From Lachnospiraceae bacterium (lineage in GTDB: Bacteria > Bacillota > Clostridia > Lachnospirales > Lachnospiraceae), in NCBI GenBank assembly GCA_015057375.1, contig SVEM01000001.1, positions 1 through 64,000 on the forward strand: a DNA stretch of 64,000 bases, written 5' to 3'. The position numbers were made by a program, and so were the translations under genes. Shown here piece after piece: positions 36,506 to 45,326 of the stretch (positions are counted from its first letter, which is position 1; each line of letters begins with the position of its first letter). The notes beneath the pieces were generated by a model. That model was given only the letters and a program-made list of their open reading frames with translations. It was not told where the DNA came from and did no database searches.

Positions 36506-37231
36506 CTATATTCTTCCTCTCCAATATTTTAACAATTCTTCTTTGACGTCTTTTATATTTCTTCTACTTACTATCAATTTTTCGCCATTGTCTAAAGTTA
36601 CATCAGATTTTGAGTACTCGCTTATGTATTTAACATTAACAACACAACCACTATGTAATTTTATAAACCTTTCGTCATTCATTTCTTCTATTAGTTCTTT
36701 TACTGTCTTCCACGTTGTTATAACCTTCCCATTACTCAAATACATATTTATTCGTCTGTTACCTGTCTCATAATACATTATTTCTGAATAAAACAATCGT
36801 ACTTCACCATCATCTGTTTTTATAATAATACTTTTTTCTTTATCGTTTTCTAATCTGGCAAAAGCTGCTTTCATTGCTAATGGTAACTCTTCTGTAAGTT
36901 TGCTTTTTCTGATATATCTAAATGGGCTATATTCAATTGATTCAAATACATATTGCTCATGAGCAGAAACAAATATTAAAATAATATTTTCTCTTTTTTT
37001 TCGGATTGCTTTAGCAACCTCAAGTCCTGACAATTCTGGCATATCTATATCTAATAATAGAATATCAAAATGCTCTTTGTCACTTTGCAAAACGTCTACT
37101 GCGCTTTTACTGTTTAAGTATGTAAATATATCTATTTGAATATTTTTTCCGTTTACTATATCCAATATTTTATTTCTGATTTTTTCGATACTCTCTCTTT
37201 CATCATCACAAATAGCTATATTAATTTGCAT
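36506..37231 (-). CDS. agrA: AgrA-type response regulator (LytTR)
   Basis: The 241-aa product has a receiver domain with the acidic pair DDE (9-11), Asp in LLLDIDMPELSG (about 60) and a C-terminal LytTR DNA-binding domain (about 133-240; MYYETGNRRINMYL, FIKLHSGCVVNVKYI). It is the transcription output of the locus. The ribosome binding site GGAGGAGAG adjoins the ATG. It is first in the transcript; the usual order in staphylococci is B-D-C-A. Confidence 0.9.
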   Translation of the reverse strand: MQINIAICDDERESIEKIRNKILDIVNGKNIQIDIFTYLNSKSAVDVLQSDKEHFDILLLDIDMPELSGLEVAKAIRKKRENIILIFVSAHEQYVFESIEYSPFRYIRKSKLTEELPLAMKAAFARLENDKEKSIIIKTDDGEVRLFYSEIMYYETGNRRINMYLSNGKVITTWKTVKELIEEMNDERFIKLHSGCVVNVKYISEYSKSDVTLDNGEKLIVSRRNIKDVKEELLKYWRGRI

Positions 37232-37396
37232 CTCTCCTCCACCTTATCAGACAAATTTTTCATATATTTAAATTATAAATTGTATTCATAATAAAATAAA
37301 GTTTTTTTGTTTTTAATTTTCCTACAAATACCACTTGACACTTTCGAACATATGTACTATCATGCATATACAAACATATGTTTGGTGGTGTGTATG

Positions 37397-38875
37397 ATGT
37401 TTTCCATAACTGAGAATAACAATATTTACGACAAGCTTAATATACTGACTGACGCAGCAAAGTATGATGTTGCATGTACCTCAAGCGGCATTACCCGCAG
37501 CGGTTCCACGGATACTATTGGAAATACGGCTGCGGCCGGTATCTGCCATTCTTTTTCGGGTGATGGCAGATGTATCTCTTTGCTTAAGATTCTCTATACG
37601 AATGAATGTATATACGACTGCAGATACTGTATCAACAGAAGGTCTAATGATACACGAAGGACTTCCTTTACTCCCGATGAACTTGCCAGGCTTACTATAT
37701 CATTTTACAGACGCAATTATATCGAGGGACTATTCCTAAGTTCAGGTATTACACGCTCTCCGAATGACACTATGGAAGACATATATAAGGCTCTTCTATT
37801 GCTTAGACATACTTATAAGTTTAACGGCTATATTCATGTGAAAACCATTCCCGGTACTGATCCGGTCCTTATAGAGCATATAGGATGGCTTGCCGACCGT
37901 ATGAGTATTAATCTTGAATTTCCTACTGCTGACAGTCTTGCCGCTTTGGCTCCGCATAAGAGCCGCAAGAATATACTTACACCTATGCGTTATGTTCAGA
38001 CGCGAAGAAATACAGATATGTACCGACATGGTGAACTTTCCTCTTCATCACTTTCATATCTGACCGATAATAGTGCTACAGATGCTTCAACTGAATTATC
38101 TCATATTTCTGCTCACCCTTCAGATGCCCTTACGGTGACAGAACTCAGAAAAAAACGAAACCGCTCTGTCATTATGAAGCCCGGTGAGAAGCGTTTTGTT
38201 CCGGCGGGTCAGAGCACACAGATGATAATAGGCGCAAATGATGATACTGATTACGAGATTATGCAGGTCACGGAAGCATTGTATAAGCGTTTTGAACTTA
38301 AGCGCGTATTTTATTCCGCTTTTATCAATGTCAACCATGATTCATTGCTTCCTGACACTGATAAACCGGAGCTTCTGCGCGAGCACAGACTATATCAGGC
38401 AGACTGGCTCTTAAGATACTATAATTTTACGACCGATGAAATTTTGTCGAAAGAACATCCTAATCTAAACACACTGGTAGACCCCAAGTGCAGTTATGCC
38501 CTTTCGCACCTTGAAATTTTCCCGGTGGAAATTATGACTGCATCTTATCATATGTTGTTACGAGTTCCCGGAATAGGTGTTACATCTGCAAGAAGGATAG
38601 TTAATGCTCGCTCGCATATGTACGGTAGACAATTTACATTCTCTGACCTAAAAAAGTTTGGTGTTGTACTAAAACGAGCACAGTATTTTATAACCTGCGG
38701 TGGTATATCCATGATACCTCTTAAGATAAACCAGAGCTTTATTCTCGCCAATCTTATTGGCCTGACTGACAAGCCGGCACTTTCAGGTCTTACCCAAAAT
38801 GATGCCTACGAACAGCTAAGTCTGTTTGATGTAAGCCCTATTGTCGAAAGCTCTTTACAGACAATATTCAAATAA
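37397..38875 (+). CDS. Radical SAM protein of the DNA repair/modification-linked family (TIGR03916 type)
   Basis: The 492-aa protein has the radical SAM cluster Cys71-x3-Cys75-x2-Cys78 in ECIYDCRYC, and an extra conserved-looking pair at Cys50 and Cys59 (GICHSFSGDGRCISLLKIL). A helix-hairpin-helix (LLRVPGIGVTSARRIVNAR, about 388-406) suggests DNA binding. These features mark the rSAM_link_UDG family, which occurs with a DUF4130 partner and often near or fused to a uracil-DNA-glycosylase domain. The reaction is not known. Translation likely begins at 37397 (or 37394) after GGTGG, not at the upstream 37307. The partner follows 25 bp downstream. Confidence 0.88.
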   Translation: MFSITENNNIYDKLNILTDAAKYDVACTSSGITRSGSTDTIGNTAAAGICHSFSGDGRCISLLKILYTNECIYDCRYCINRRSNDTRRTSFTPDELARLTISFYRRNYIEGLFLSSGITRSPNDTMEDIYKALLLLRHTYKFNGYIHVKTIPGTDPVLIEHIGWLADRMSINLEFPTADSLAALAPHKSRKNILTPMRYVQTRRNTDMYRHGELSSSSLSYLTDNSATDASTELSHISAHPSDALTVTELRKKRNRSVIMKPGEKRFVPAGQSTQMIIGANDDTDYEIMQVTEALYKRFELKRVFYSAFINVNHDSLLPDTDKPELLREHRLYQADWLLRYYNFTTDEILSKEHPNLNTLVDPKCSYALSHLEIFPVEIMTASYHMLLRVPGIGVTSARRIVNARSHMYGRQFTFSDLKKFGVVLKRAQYFITCGGISMIPLKINQSFILANLIGLTDKPALSGLTQNDAYEQLSLFDVSPIVESSLQTIFK

Positions 38876-38900
38876 CTATTTAATAATATTTTGACAGGAT

Positions 38901-39701
38901 ATGATAAATATGAGTATTGAACCCCTTTTACCTATAGAATTTCCCACTGATAAACCAAGACGCATATATTTGTGCGACGATTCCCCCGAAGGAATATTAA
39001 GTGCCATATATGATGCATGGACCAGTAGATACGGACATTCACATAATTATATACAGATTGCTTCCGCAGCCGGACGCTCTTATTTTTATGAATATATCAA
39101 TGTGCAAACAGACATACAAAAGGCAAAAAATATATCAGATGCAATCATCCACCGTGTGTCTGCATCTTTTCATAACTTTATATTGCATTGCCTTTTATCT
39201 GCATCAGACACTCGCGCCGACGATATATACCGCCTTGTTATACTTGGCTTTCATATTGGCACAAAGGCAAGAAATTGTCTGGCAATGCCATTTGTAAATA
39301 ATTGTAATAAACTCGAAATCAATGTAAATAACGAGCTAAGACATTATATGGGATTTATCCGTTTTCAGGAAACTTATGACAAAACTTTATTTGCAAGATT
39401 CCGTCCGGTAAATAATATAATCACACTGCTTGCTCCGCATTTTGCAGATAGGTTTCCTACAGAACGTATAATCATTGCAGACGTTGCAAGAAAACTTGTT
39501 GCCTCCATAGACCATAAAACAATAAACTACTGGCAGCTTAGCGAACAGGATTTTGAATATCTTAACCCAAAGACTTCCGATGACGAATACATTATGAAAA
39601 ACCTATGGCAATGCTTTACGGACACCATAGAAATTAAAGAACGCAGAAACAAATCATTACAACGTAACAATATGCCTCTGCGCTATCGTGAATTTATGTA
39701 A
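38901..39701 (+). CDS. DUF4130 / TIGR03915 probable DNA metabolism protein
   Basis: The 266-aa protein pairs with the radical SAM gene. Motifs of the DUF4130 family are IYLCDDSPEGILSAIYDAWTS (about 19-40, early), HNPxx-like core replaced here by LGFHIGTKARNC, YMGFIRFQE (about 145-153), LAPHFADRF, and a C-terminal LPLRYREFM-like ending. Some homologues carry an added uracil-DNA-glycosylase domain; this one does not. AGGA lies 10 bases before Met4, so translation may start at 38910. Likely to act on DNA with its partner. Confidence 0.85.
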   Translation: MINMSIEPLLPIEFPTDKPRRIYLCDDSPEGILSAIYDAWTSRYGHSHNYIQIASAAGRSYFYEYINVQTDIQKAKNISDAIIHRVSASFHNFILHCLLSASDTRADDIYRLVILGFHIGTKARNCLAMPFVNNCNKLEINVNNELRHYMGFIRFQETYDKTLFARFRPVNNIITLLAPHFADRFPTERIIIADVARKLVASIDHKTINYWQLSEQDFEYLNPKTSDDEYIMKNLWQCFTDTIEIKERRNKSLQRNNMPLRYREFM

Positions 39702-39717
39702 GTTATTCAATTTGCAA

Positions 39718-40557
39718 TTACAGCTCAAACACTAAACCGGTAGTTAGACTTTTGAGACACTCAGAACCAAGTCTGTCTGTAAGCTTAGTCATAGCTGCGG
39801 AACCTGTACAATGTCCTGTGTACACATACTTTATCTGCATATCACTTATGTATTTGCACAGTTCATCAATCTCACTATCACTGAATATGCATATTTCCTG
39901 TCCTGCCTCTTTTCCTTTCATATGCAGGCCGCCTATATATGCATATACAGGCTTATTATTACATGCTGCTCTGACCTCATTTACAATATTCATCACACCA
40001 CCATGTGAACAGCTGTTAAATATAATAAGACCTTTTTCCGTATCGTATACAAGACTCTGTTCGTGCATAAAATCATCAGGAAGTATATTTCCATCTACAC
40101 ACTTATACAGACTAGTTCTTGCTCCTATACTTTCAAGTCCATTAGTACTGTGCGGAACAAGGTATATACCTTTATATATTTCTGCAAATCCCTCTGCACA
40201 GACAAAACGATCACTTTGGTTACGTACATCTTTTGGAACACTGATATCGTGCATTGTCCCTGAGCCCGAATAATAATCCAAAAGAGCGTTTTTTGCTACA
40301 TACACAGTTACACTACCATTATTCTCAAAAATCGCCGTAAACCCGCCAGAATGATCATAGTGCCCATGTGACAGCACACATGTATCTATATCACTAAGGT
40401 CAACACCCATTAACATCGCATTTTTATAAAATGCTTCACTGCTTCCGGCATCAAGAAGAATCTTCTTATCATTTGCCTCAATTAGCAGACTGAGCCCGTG
40501 TTCGCACACAAGCTCATCTCTACTCGTTGTATTTTCAATAAGTACTGTTACTTTCAT
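39718..40557 (-). CDS. MBL-fold metallo-hydrolase
   Basis: The 279-aa enzyme has the metal-binding motif LSHGHYDHSGG (about 63-73), further ligands in NSCSHGGVMN (about 176-185) and YTGHCTG (about 246-252). The overall layout matches the MBL subgroup that includes archaeal dihydropterin-ribofuranosyl-aminobenzene phosphate synthase; the real substrate is unknown. It is 15 bp downstream of pyrF and could share its transcript. It converges with the DUF4130 gene. Confidence 0.85.
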   Translation of the reverse strand: MKVTVLIENTTSRDELVCEHGLSLLIEANDKKILLDAGSSEAFYKNAMLMGVDLSDIDTCVLSHGHYDHSGGFTAIFENNGSVTVYVAKNALLDYYSGSGTMHDISVPKDVRNQSDRFVCAEGFAEIYKGIYLVPHSTNGLESIGARTSLYKCVDGNILPDDFMHEQSLVYDTEKGLIIFNSCSHGGVMNIVNEVRAACNNKPVYAYIGGLHMKGKEAGQEICIFSDSEIDELCKYISDMQIKYVYTGHCTGSAAMTKLTDRLGSECLKSLTTGLVFEL

Positions 40558-40572
40558 ATATACGTCCTAAAA

Positions 40573-41490
40573 TTATAATGCCTGCTTAAGATCCTCTTTC
40601 ATCGCAATAACTGCAGCTCTTGATGCATCCGCATATCCTGCTTCACCATAAGAAGTATATTCGTCCTGCTTATATGCTGCAATTATTCCTCTTGAAGAAT
40701 TAACTATTGCTCCAAGTCCATCTTCATTAAAGAAACCACAGAGGTCTTTTCCTTTACCGCCCTGTGCTCCGTAACCCGGAACAAGGATATAGTTATTTGG
40801 CATAAGCTTTCTGAGAAGCTTGCCCATCTCCGGATATGTTGCACCTACTACTGCGCCTACATAACTGTATGAATCACCCATTGCAGTACTTCCCCACTCT
40901 GCAACCTTTTCTGCAACATACTCATATAATGGTCTGCCATCTATAAGTCTGTCCTGGAACTCTCCGCTGGATGGATTAGAAGTCTTAACAAGGATAAACA
41001 TTCCCTTGTTCTCACTACGGCACACATCAAGGAAAGGATTAATTCCGTCAGAACCAAGATAAGGATTAACAGTAATAAAATCCTCATCAAACGGTGCATA
41101 TGTATTATTACCGATTGTTACCTTTCCAATATGACCTGTCGCATAAGCCGCTGATGTAGAACCAATGTCTCCACGCTTAATATCACCGATTACTACAAGA
41201 CCTTTTTCCTTACAGTAATCTACTGTTTTCTTAAATGCCATAAGACCCGGAATACCGAACTGCTCATACATTGCAACCTGTGGTTTTACTGCAGGAATAA
41301 GATCATATACCGCATCTACAATTCCTTTGTTATACTGCCATATAGCCTCTGCAGCACCCTCTAATGTTTCACCAAGCTCTGCATATGCTTTTTCCTTAAT
41401 AAATGAAGGAATATATGAAAGCATAGGATCAAGTCCTACAACTATAGGTGCTTCTGTTTTTTTAATGTTTTCAACAAGCTTATTAATCAT
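40573..41490 (-). CDS. pyrF: Orotidine 5'-phosphate decarboxylase (PyrF, long form)
   Basis: The 305-aa protein belongs to the longer group of OMP decarboxylases found in mycobacteria, Clostridia and others. Motifs: VVGLDPMLSYIPSF (18-31), VKPQVAMYEQFG (about 70-81), the catalytic VIGDIKRGDIGSTSAAYA (about 102-119), VNPYLGSDGINPF (about 148-160) and PGYGAQGGKGKD (about 241-252). It makes UMP. The ATG abuts the pyrC stop. Confidence 0.95.
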   Translation of the reverse strand: MINKLVENIKKTEAPIVVGLDPMLSYIPSFIKEKAYAELGETLEGAAEAIWQYNKGIVDAVYDLIPAVKPQVAMYEQFGIPGLMAFKKTVDYCKEKGLVVIGDIKRGDIGSTSAAYATGHIGKVTIGNNTYAPFDEDFITVNPYLGSDGINPFLDVCRSENKGMFILVKTSNPSSGEFQDRLIDGRPLYEYVAEKVAEWGSTAMGDSYSYVGAVVGATYPEMGKLLRKLMPNNYILVPGYGAQGGKGKDLCGFFNEDGLGAIVNSSRGIIAAYKQDEYTSYGEAGYADASRAAVIAMKEDLKQAL

Positions 41491-42777
41491 TTAGTTTTCC
41501 TCCCTGTATACAAGCTCTCCGCTTACATAAGTTCTTATAATCTTACCTTTTACTTTTCTTCCGTCAAATGGTGTGTTCTTACCCATTGACAGAAATTTGC
41601 TTTTATCAATATGATACCATGTATCAATATCTGCAATAACAAGGTCTGCCACATCACCTTCATCAAGTCCGCCTGCATCTATATCTGCAACTTCTGCCGG
41701 ATTTGTACTCATACACTTTACAAGTTCATAAAGTGAAATAATTCCCTTATCCACAAGTTCAGTATACGATAATGCAAATGCTGTTTCAGAACCTACAATT
41801 CCAAATGGTGAATTCTTCATGGAGCCGCTTTTTTCCTCTTCAGAATGAGGAGCATGATCTGTTGCAATAACACTGATTGCACCACTTTTAATCCCTGAAA
41901 TAAGTGCTTCTACATCTTCCTTTGATCTAAGCGGAGGATTCATCTTGTAATTTGCATCATCACAAGGTATATCCGCATCGGAAAGCGTAAAATGATGAGG
42001 ACACACTTCTCCGGTAATCTTGTGTTCAGAATCTTTAAGAAGTTCAAGCATACGAACACTGTCTTTTGTTGACACATGACACAGATGAAGTTTAACACCC
42101 GTCTCTTTTGCAAGGAAAATATCTCTTGCAGCCGTTATGTCTTCAACTGCATTGGTTATTCCCGGAAGACCAAGCTCTTCTGCATATTTTCCGGCATTCA
42201 TAACACCGCCACGTACAAGATTGATATCTTCACAATGTGCAAATACCGTAATCCCACATTCCTTTGCAATATCCAATGCCCGTGCATACAATCCGGAATC
42301 CATTACAGACTTGCCGTCCTCGCTTATAGCTTTCATGCCAAGTTCTGCCATCGCTTTTATATCCGCAAGCTCTGTACCTTTCTGCCCACAGGTTACAGCC
42401 CCTACCGGATAAACATGAATACATGCATCTCTATCTATAATATCCATAAGCATATTATAGGTTTCAGTACTGTCAATAACAGGATTGGTATTAGGCATAC
42501 AAAAAACTGAAGTATAACCACCTCTTGCCGCTGCAAGCGCTCCTGTCTTTACAGTCTCTTTATAAGTATAGCCGGGCTCGCGGAAATGCTCATGCAAATC
42601 CACAAATCCCGGCATAATATACATACCTTTTGCATCAAAGGTCTCTATATCATCATAATCAGTATCACAGATACATGTATCTACTTTAGCAATACGGCCA
42701 TCTTCTACAAGGACATCATATAAACCGTTGCGCCCTGTCTTTGGGTCAACAACATATCCGTTCTTAATAAGAAGCAT
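41491..42777 (-). CDS. pyrC: Dihydroorotase
   Basis: The 428-aa zinc amidohydrolase closes carbamoyl aspartate into dihydroorotate. It has PGFVDLHEHFREPGYTYKETVKTG (about 56-79) with the metal-binding HxH (here HEH), the bridging Lys region SEDGKSV, FAHCED, HLCHVSTKDSV, and ATDHAPHSEEEK. The ATG at 42777 is supported by AAGGCGG 7 bases upstream, so the 42795 start is rejected. Order asd-pyrC-pyrF-MBL is compact; asd being in the same unit links aspartate-derived pathways. Confidence 0.95.
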   Translation of the reverse strand: MLLIKNGYVVDPKTGRNGLYDVLVEDGRIAKVDTCICDTDYDDIETFDAKGMYIMPGFVDLHEHFREPGYTYKETVKTGALAAARGGYTSVFCMPNTNPVIDSTETYNMLMDIIDRDACIHVYPVGAVTCGQKGTELADIKAMAELGMKAISEDGKSVMDSGLYARALDIAKECGITVFAHCEDINLVRGGVMNAGKYAEELGLPGITNAVEDITAARDIFLAKETGVKLHLCHVSTKDSVRMLELLKDSEHKITGEVCPHHFTLSDADIPCDDANYKMNPPLRSKEDVEALISGIKSGAISVIATDHAPHSEEEKSGSMKNSPFGIVGSETAFALSYTELVDKGIISLYELVKCMSTNPAEVADIDAGGLDEGDVADLVIADIDTWYHIDKSKFLSMGKNTPFDGRKVKGKIIRTYVSGELVYREEN

Positions 42778-42807
42778 AACTTTACCGCCTTTCAAATATC
42801 AAGTAGA

Positions 42808-43893
42808 TTATTTTGCCTGAATTCTTCCCTGTGCAGCAAGAAGCTCTGCAATAAGAACAGCTCCGCCTGCAGCTCCTCTTACAGTATTGTGGGACAATCC
42901 GACAAACTTGTAATCAAATAAAGTATCTTCACGAAGTCTTCCGAGAGTAACACCCATTCCATTCTCATAATCTACATCAAGAGACACCTGAGGTCTGTTA
43001 TCCTCTTCGAGATACTTAATAAACTGCTTTGGTGCACTTGGAAGTTCAAGCTCCTGCGGAAGTCCCTTATATGAATTCCATGCTTCAATAATAGCTTCCT
43101 TCTCAGGTTTCTTCTCAAATGTAACAAATACAGTAGCTGTATGTCCGTTAAGAACAGGAACTCTTATACACTGGCTTGTAATAATAGGTGACTGTGCAGG
43201 AACGATAACTCCGTTCTCAACTTTACCCCAGATTCTGAGAGGCTCTTTCTCACTCTTCTCTTCCTCACCGCCAATGTAAGGGATGATATTGTGCTCCATC
43301 TCAGGCCAATCCTTAAATGTCTTTCCTGCTCCTGAAATAGCCTGATAAGTTGATGCAACAACCTTTAACGGATTATATTCACGAAGTGCATGAAGTGCAG
43401 GTGTGTAACTCTGTATAGAGCAGTTAGGTTTAACAACGATAAATCCTTTTGTTGTACCAAGGCGCTTTTTCTGATCATCAATAACTGCAAGATGCTCAGG
43501 ATTAAGCTCAGGCACTACCATAGGAACATCAGGTGTCCATCTATGTGCACTGTTGTTAGATACAACCGGAGTTTCTGTCTTAGCATACTCCTCTTCTATA
43601 GCACGGATTTCTTCCTTTGTCATATCAACTGCACTGAAAACAAAATCAACTTCACTGCTTACAGCACTAACATCATTAACATCTTTAACAATAATATTCT
43701 TAACAGCTTCCGGCATAGGGGTTGTCATCTTCCAACGTCCGCCTACTGCCTCTTCATAAGTTTTCCCGGCACTTCTTGGACTTGCTGCTATACATACAAC
43801 CTCAAACCAAGGATGATTTTCAAGGAGAGAGATAAATCTCTGTCCAACCATACCAGTTCCACCTAAAATACCTACTTTTAATTTGCTGTCCAT
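42808..43893 (-). CDS. asd: Aspartate-semialdehyde dehydrogenase
   Basis: The 361-aa enzyme reduces aspartyl phosphate to the semialdehyde for lysine, threonine and methionine synthesis. The NADP fold starts KVGILGGTGMVGQRF (6-20), the catalytic Cys sits in KPNCSIQSYTPAL (about 153-165), and TYQAISGAGK and SHNTVRGAAGGAVLIAELL are present. It is the archaeal/fungal-type form. The frame extends to a TTG at 43908, but GGAGGATTTAAAG fits the ATG at 43893. pyrC starts 30 bp after it. Confidence 0.95.
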   Translation of the reverse strand: MDSKLKVGILGGTGMVGQRFISLLENHPWFEVVCIAASPRSAGKTYEEAVGGRWKMTTPMPEAVKNIIVKDVNDVSAVSSEVDFVFSAVDMTKEEIRAIEEEYAKTETPVVSNNSAHRWTPDVPMVVPELNPEHLAVIDDQKKRLGTTKGFIVVKPNCSIQSYTPALHALREYNPLKVVASTYQAISGAGKTFKDWPEMEHNIIPYIGGEEEKSEKEPLRIWGKVENGVIVPAQSPIITSQCIRVPVLNGHTATVFVTFEKKPEKEAIIEAWNSYKGLPQELELPSAPKQFIKYLEEDNRPQVSLDVDYENGMGVTLGRLREDTLFDYKFVGLSHNTVRGAAGGAVLIAELLAAQGRIQAK

Positions 43894-43991
43894 CTTTAAA
43901 TCCTCCAAACAAATAAATAATATTCGATTAATTCTACAACAAACTCATGCGTAATAAAATAGGTTTTTTATAAATTTTATATAAAGAAGTT

Positions 43992-45314
43992 TTATTTTTC
44001 CACTATAAAGGTCGCAAGTGCCACCTCATTATACTGTGTAGATATAATCGGATCCTTTGCAGCTCTCGAATATATACCCTGCGTTTTTCCGTTATATACG
44101 TACACTCCCGTAAGATTATAAAACTCTCCCTTTATAAGTTCCCCATTAAGAATTCTGTAGTTATCAAGTCTGTATGGAGTAAAGAACTCCTGAAATACGT
44201 AATTTTCATAATCAACCTGATTATCTACAATATCTTCCCACTCTTCATATGAATACGATATTCCCGGAAATATGCCTCTTGAACCATATGAATCCTTAGG
44301 TTTAAGAATCCAACTGTCTTTATCCGAAAGAAGCATATCTCTGGTTATCTCTCTCTCCGTATAAGTGCGCGGAACATGTTTTTTAATAAAATCCTGCTCC
44401 GCATCACTTAACATACTGAGAGTTTCATCATTCCACATGATTGTATAGAGTACTTTATTATGCACAATTTGTGTAAAAAAATCACCGAATATCATTACAT
44501 TGCCGTCTTTTACGGCCTCTATGAAGTCTTTTACTTCATCATAATGCTTCATAATATCTCCGGTCACAGCACGTCGATATAAGGCATTAACTTTCATACC
44601 GGTTGGAGTATATAATGCTTTTCCGTCATACTTCAGATTTCTTATTTCACATATCTCGGCATTATAGCCCTTTTCTTTGAAATGCTCTAAAAACACTCCA
44701 AACTCTTCTATATATGCCCTTTCAAGAAAATCTGTAATAACAATATTGTCAAGCTTTTCTCCACCTGTACGTTCTGCGTACATCGCCTCAAGTTCATCTA
44801 TCCAGGAATAGAACAATTCACACTGTCTTAACTTATGTTTTTCTGCAAATGAAGCATAGGCCGGAGTATCCTTTATGGCGATACCAAGCTCTCTGTCTTC
44901 ATTCATTGCACTCGAGCCATCAGTATTAAATTCGCAGAACTTAAACTCTTTTGTGTCTTCGTTATAGAAGATATCAATCCTTGCAATAGGAATTGTAAGA
45001 TATCTTCTGTCACAACGAAGAATCAAATTTTCCAGCCGCTTATCAAATCCAAATAACTCTCTGTATGAGCTATCATCAAAATATCTGTTAATTATCTTAT
45101 CAAATATGCCATATAATGTTTTATTAATGTCACATAAATAATCAAACTCTTCTTCCGTAAATATCTTCGGACCATAACATGTCCAAACATAATTTTCACG
45201 GGAGTGTGCTGTCGAATTGAGTATATAATCATTAACCTTAACGGATGCTGCTATATGTGGATCAATGTTTTTGTCAACAACACTCAGATATTCCTCTGTA
45301 AGCGACCTGCTCAT
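43992..45314 (-). CDS. Glutathionylspermidine synthase-like ATP-grasp protein
   Basis: The 440-aa protein matches the preATP-grasp family of glutathionylspermidine synthase C-terminal domains: IARIDIFYN, FCEFNTDGSSAMNED (about 127-141), ALYRRAVTGD, SWILKPKDSYGSRGIFPG (about 336-353) and FQEFFTPYRLDN. These proteins form an amide bond with ATP; the usual amidase half of glutathionylspermidine synthase is absent, and the substrates here are unknown. It is 12 bp downstream of the esterase gene. Confidence 0.8.
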   Translation of the reverse strand: MSRSLTEEYLSVVDKNIDPHIAASVKVNDYILNSTAHSRENYVWTCYGPKIFTEEEFDYLCDINKTLYGIFDKIINRYFDDSSYRELFGFDKRLENLILRCDRRYLTIPIARIDIFYNEDTKEFKFCEFNTDGSSAMNEDRELGIAIKDTPAYASFAEKHKLRQCELFYSWIDELEAMYAERTGGEKLDNIVITDFLERAYIEEFGVFLEHFKEKGYNAEICEIRNLKYDGKALYTPTGMKVNALYRRAVTGDIMKHYDEVKDFIEAVKDGNVMIFGDFFTQIVHNKVLYTIMWNDETLSMLSDAEQDFIKKHVPRTYTEREITRDMLLSDKDSWILKPKDSYGSRGIFPGISYSYEEWEDIVDNQVDYENYVFQEFFTPYRLDNYRILNGELIKGEFYNLTGVYVYNGKTQGIYSRAAKDPIISTQYNEVALATFIVEK

Positions 45315-45326
45315 TATACATTACCT

